From Phoronis ovalis (taxonomy: Eukaryota > Phoronida > Phoronidae): a stretch of DNA of 24,800 nt. A program made the translations under genes and the position numbers. The notes under the pieces are model-generated. The model made no database searches and was not told where the DNA came from. It saw only the letters and a program-made list of their open reading frames with translations. How positions within the stretch are numbered: the stretch's first letter is position 1; each line of letters opens with the position of its first letter. The DNA is taken from NCBI GenBank assembly GCA_028565635.1, contig JAOXYB010062834.1, positions 1-24,800 of the forward strand. The letters are read 5' to 3'. Shown here in pieces: positions 21,464 to 24,800 of this stretch.

Positions 21464-21560
21464 TAATTCTGCATATGAAGTCAGGGATAGTTGTATTCGG
21501 TGCAAAATTCCTAGAGGTGAATATTCTTCTTAAAGTTTCAAGAATTGTTTGTTCCCGAGA
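21305..21560 (+). repeat. tandem duplication of the coding tail, 142-bp offset
   Basis: Copy 1 (about 21305-21419) is inside the coding exon; copy 2 (about 21441-21560) follows it. Both contain GGGAAAA, GGTTTTAATAATTCTGCATATG, CAGGGATAGTTGTATTCGG, CCTAGAG, AATATTCTTCT, AAAGTTTCAAGAATTG and TTGTTCCCGAGA. The shared TTTTAATAA starts at 21316 and 21458, an offset of 142, not a multiple of three. Copy 2 is therefore read in another frame, where TTTTAATAA supplies the stop at 21461-21463. Copy 2 now acts as 3' untranslated sequence. Confidence 0.93.
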
Positions 21561-21632
21561 GCGCACGTTACTTGTCGAATGGCGGCCATTTCGTCACCTC
21601 TTTGCATTCACCTACGCCTCTTTGCATTAGGT

Positions 21633-21717
21633 ACGGGAAAGGCGGAAGATGATTCCAGGATGGATTCAAAAAGACAAACGGGAAAGGAGGAAGGTGATTC
21701 CAGGATGGATTCACAAG
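21633..21717 (+). repeat. 45-bp tandem pair
   Basis: ACGGGAAAGG-GGAAG-TGATTCCAGGATGGATTCA occurs twice head to tail, starting at 21633 and 21678, with few mismatches. Because 45 is a multiple of three, frames through it stay open on both strands, which explains several overlapping chance open frames. Confidence 0.92.
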
Positions 21718-22596
21718 GTCCACATGCTGGTGGGCGTAATAGGTTAGGTGACTCTTTAGAATGACCTTGAAAAGCGGGACAAAGACCAATCTGAATCTTC
21801 AACATTTTTCATTTTGTGTAACACTTTCTTTATCTCGCAATAACTGCTTGAGATTTTGTCTAATTATCTTCATATGATCCAGGGAAAATACAGGTCAAAG
21901 TACAGGTGTGGTAATTTTTTACCCATATCATTTCCAAGATGGCCGACTGGCGGCCACGTTTGTTCCAGAGAGGGAACGTTACACAACGCCGCACAACATA
22001 AAGACAAAACTTTGACTAGACGATTCGTAGGTGAATGCCCGAAGGCCATAGGTTGATGGGTGTAATTGGCTAGATAACATTTTGAAATGACCTTCAGAAG
22101 TGGGTCAAACGCCTATTCGAATCTTCGACATTGTCTTTGTCTCGCAGTAATTGCTTCAGCTTGTATCTGATCAGCTTCATAGTCGATACAGGGTAAGTAA
22201 GGTCAAAGTGCAGGTCAGGTATAATTTTGACCCATATCATTTCCAATATGGCTGACTGACGGCCATGTTTGTTCTCAATATTTTACGTCGCACTAACAGT
22301 TTCAGCTCTGTGCAGCTTCATATTTCATACAGGTTAAGTATGGATCAAAGCGCAAGTCAGATATCATTTAAACCCAGATTATTTCCAATATGGCCGACGA
22401 CTGGAAAGACGAAGCGTTGTCCATACGATTTGAAGATGGATTTAGTTTCATATTCGATGCAGGGTGAGTACATGTCACAGTACAGGCCAGATATAATTTT
22501 TACCCAGATCACTTCCAAGATGGGCGACTGGTGGACATTTTTTCTCGAGAGGATATGTCACGTTGCTTCGCATGCCAGAAAGATAAATTCAGTCTG

Positions 22597-22602
22597 AATA
22601 AA
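22597..22602 (+). terminator. candidate polyadenylation signal
   Basis: AATAAA, the first canonical signal I found downstream of the stop at 21463. It lies inside the repeat field, about 1.1 kb from the stop, so its use is uncertain. A further AATAAA is at 23817-23822. Confidence 0.3.
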
Positions 22603-22930
22603 TACATCCATTAGTGTTCCTTGAGAAGTGAGTCAAATGCCAAATCCATTTTTGTACGTAATGCTTTCTTTGTCTCGCAATAACTACTTCAGATTTCATT
22701 CGGACTGCTTCAGTTTTCATTCGGACAGCTTCATATTCGATACAGGGTAAGTGCAGAACACAGTGCAGATCAGTTGTAATTTTGACCGTGATCACATCTA
22801 AGATGGCTGACTGGTGGCCATGTGGTTATTCCCGAGAGGGCACGTCAGGTTGCGCCGCATACCAGAAAGATGCAGCGCTGATTAGACGATTATATTCGAA
22901 AGGTGGTTATGTGTGTATTAGACCAAGTAG

Positions 22931-23667
22931 CACTTTATAATGTGTGTCAAATGATGAACCAAATCTTTAACATTTATTGCATACGGTACTTTGCTTTACA
23001 AATGCAACACTCAAAACAACTATTTCAAAAGTGACTATCCACCAGGGGTGCAAACCACATACAGCCTAGAACATGATATTATTCTAGGGATGAGATGGAC
23101 ATCTGACATTACAAATGTCTCGTTTGTTAAAGTTGTAGTAATAATGGTAAGGTTAATAGTTATATGTATAGTTGATAATATTTGTGTTATTTCTTGTACA
23201 AAATAATCCGTTTAGTATTATCTGGGAAAGATACACCTTTAGAGTTTGTAGCGTATTTTTTGAGTTTTTTTAAGGCGTAGGCCTATATATTTTGTGTATA
23301 CTAAAGATTGTATAAATATCATGTATACTACTATAGTTTTTCTTTTGAGGCATATGCGTATATATTTGTATATACTGTATATCGTATTGATGTATTTAGT
23401 ATTGTCTTTCTGCACATAATCATCATTTGTTTGATGAACTGGTTGCTTAAATAATTCTAATTCTACTCTATCTCTTTTGAGATTGGAGGAAATTCTTGAT
23501 TTTGACAAATCACTGTAGACCAATGCGTCTATTAGCAAGATTGTGATATTTGTTATAAAAAATATGTTACGGCTTTCTGAACCTTTTTCCCCACTGTTGT
23601 TTGTTGTTGATAAATGTATTATTACATTCCTGTTTAGTATACATGTATATAAGCTTAAATTTCTTAC
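22931..23667. other. gene-free A/T-rich stretch
   Basis: No gene is supported. The minus-strand frame 23239-23538 (99 codons) is rich in Lys, Ile and Tyr, as expected from A/T-rich DNA. The region has recurring GTATATACT/TATACTA words near 23290-23390. Confidence 0.4.
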
Positions 23668-23835
23668 ATCATAAAAGCAATTTACAAAATCGCGGAAATT
23701 GTTTCCTTTCTAAACGTTGGGAATCTGTTGTATGTTAAAATATTAATACTTTATTTTTGCTAGTTTCTTATTTTCATGTTGAATAATATTTTATTTATTT
23801 TTTAATGTATCTAATGAATAAAGACTACAATTTAC
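23668..23835 (+). repeat. diverged repeat, right copy (partner at 15-165)
   Basis: Aligned with the left edge of the window through TAAAAGCAA, TTTCC-TT-TAAACGTT, GAATCT-TTGTAT-TTAAAAT, and CTAGTTTCTT-TTTT-ATGTT. It contains AATAAA at 23817-23822. In the left copy a decayed patched gene end follows at once; here the intact gene ends 2.2 kb before. This suggests either a mobile repeat or boundaries of a duplicated block. Confidence 0.6.
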
Positions 23836-24800
23836 GAAAAATAACACACTGTTTTTTGTCCTGCATACTATCATCACCATTTACGTTTCTTTGGAACATT
23901 TCAAGAATATGTGAATCATGACCAGACCATTAGGTGAGTAAGCCACTGGTGTAAGGGCACCATTAACTTCTCATCTTCTTATATACCAATATACATCATA
24001 AAAATATCCCACACATCTGTTAAGAACTGACGATTACTATGTATCCTGTACTCTGTCAGTTAATTTTTTGTGCAGGCATGACAACTAACAGTTTTTTCTA
24101 GTCCATCGTGTAGACTACCCTTTGAAAAATAACCTACCACAAATGATGACAAAGTTCATACTTTTGCCTTAGCTCAAATAGTCCCATCACCATCTTGTAC
24201 ACTTCACTTTTAAAAAACAAACTTAACCTCCTCCACATTGATTTCACTTTCTAAGAAAAACAACCAAAAAACCAGCTCAGAGGAAACAAAAAAACATAGA
24301 TTTTAGTACCTGAATGACTTTGGAACTCTTCATAAATGTTCTTGTATGTCAGTGCAGAAACTATGTGATTGATTTCTAGTTTCAATGTGAAAGTGACACT
24401 TTTAATTCTTCTATATTGTATATGAGTCTATGTGATCTATCGAAGACAGAATCATGGTTTACTCTGTACTGGCAGGTCCGTTGTTATCACTGACAAATTC
24501 GCTGTTTGATTGAAATAGCTGTTGGATTGTCATTAACAAAATCATCTATTTTACTTTTATCGCATAAAAGATAAAGATTAAAGTGTTATACCCACGGAAC
24601 CTACATGTAGACGTTGATGAAGACATGCATTGTGAAACAAATTATAAATGAGAAATTTCGATGATCTATAGGTTTCCCCCTTAAAAAATCTAAAGAATTG
24701 GTAATAAATAATTAGGATTGCTGCTATAAGGGAGCAAGCCTATTGGTTTTGTACGATTTCTTTCTTCTTTTTCTTCCAATTTTCAGCAAGCTATATCTCG
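23836..24800. other. gene-free right end
   Basis: A/T-rich sequence with no open frame of note and no recognised repeat. A GTGAGTAAG string at about 23934 resembles a donor after a short ATG frame (ATGACCAGACCATTAG), but with no supporting partner exon it is not called. Confidence 0.4.

Larger units (their letters stand above)
21560..22930 (+). repeat. repeat field with five diverged cores, 3' of the gene
   Basis: A core of the form CTTCATATTCGATACAGGGTAAGTA, then AGGTCAAAGTACAGGTCAG, an A/T block with CCCATATCATTTCCAA, and ATGGCCGACTGGCGGCCA, recurs at about 21868, 22175, 22316, 22446 and 22729. Between cores two longer spacers are also shared: TTCTCGAGAGG/TTCCCGAGAGG-CACGT with CGCCGCATACCAGAAAGAT, and TTTCTTTGTCTCGCAATAACT. 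Spacings (about 307, 141, 130, 283) point to a compound unit of about 290 bp with partial deletions. Near its left end lies a 45-bp tandem pair (21633-21677, 21678-21717). Open frames here (21549-21764, 22265-22597 and minus-strand ones) are by-products. Whether it is satellite or transposon is unresolved. Confidence 0.85.

Noticed and set aside
21549-22795. Several open frames on both strands
   Set aside because: They run through diverged repeat units and a 45-bp tandem pair, overlap one another, and show no protein motif.
23239-23538. 99-codon minus-strand frame
   Set aside because: Low-complexity Lys/Ile/Tyr-rich translation of A/T-rich sequence, no recognisable domain.
1-24800. CRISPR array, tRNA, rRNA, bacterial-type operators or riboswitches
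   Set aside because: No regularly spaced identical repeats with unique spacers, no tRNA A/B boxes in a cloverleaf context, and no rRNA landmarks were seen; the DNA is clearly animal-type.

Overview
This is eukaryotic genomic DNA, roughly two-thirds A+T by eye. It has GT-AG introns, AATAAA signals, decayed non-LTR retrotransposon sequence and foldback elements. The gene content (a patched-domain protein with a degenerate paralogue nearby) and the repeat style suggest a marine invertebrate, perhaps a bivalve mollusc; that assignment is inference. I see no bacterial operon, CRISPR array, rRNA or tRNA gene.

Layout: 15-165 is a diverged repeat that recurs near the right end (about 23668-23835). 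About 173-517 is a broken copy of the 3' end of a patched-domain gene. About 520-9338 holds no convincing gene; it contains a hairpin at 1521-1561 and a roughly 400-bp tandem duplication at 6848-7648. From 9358 to 21463 runs the main locus, on the + strand. Three exons (17531-18572, 19275-19607, 20028-21463) encode a complete 936-residue, 12-TM patched domain-containing (PTCHD3-like) protein of the RND permease superfamily. Upstream, four short candidate exons (9358-9408, 11425-11461, 12988-13113, 16324-16363) plus the 5' part of the next exon (17488-17530) splice in perfect phase into the patched reading frame. They would add 99 residues: a signal-peptide-like start and one extra membrane segment. 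This is the most interesting observation in the window.

Intron 1 contains a dead LINE reverse transcriptase flanked by a direct repeat. Intron 3 holds a 276-bp foldback element with a 5-bp target duplication. Intron 5 is crowded with A/T-rich hairpins. After the stop codon, the last part of the coding exon is repeated out of frame with a 142-bp offset, and the copy itself supplies the stop codon. It runs into a repeat field (about 21560-22930) with five cores resembling splice donors. From 22930 to the end there is A/T-rich non-coding sequence with the second copy of the left-end repeat.

The active gene and the decayed fragment lie in the same orientation, so local duplication of patched-domain genes is likely. 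Nothing here amounts to a new multi-gene system. The candidate novelty is the N-terminal extension and the recent remodelling of the C-terminal tail.
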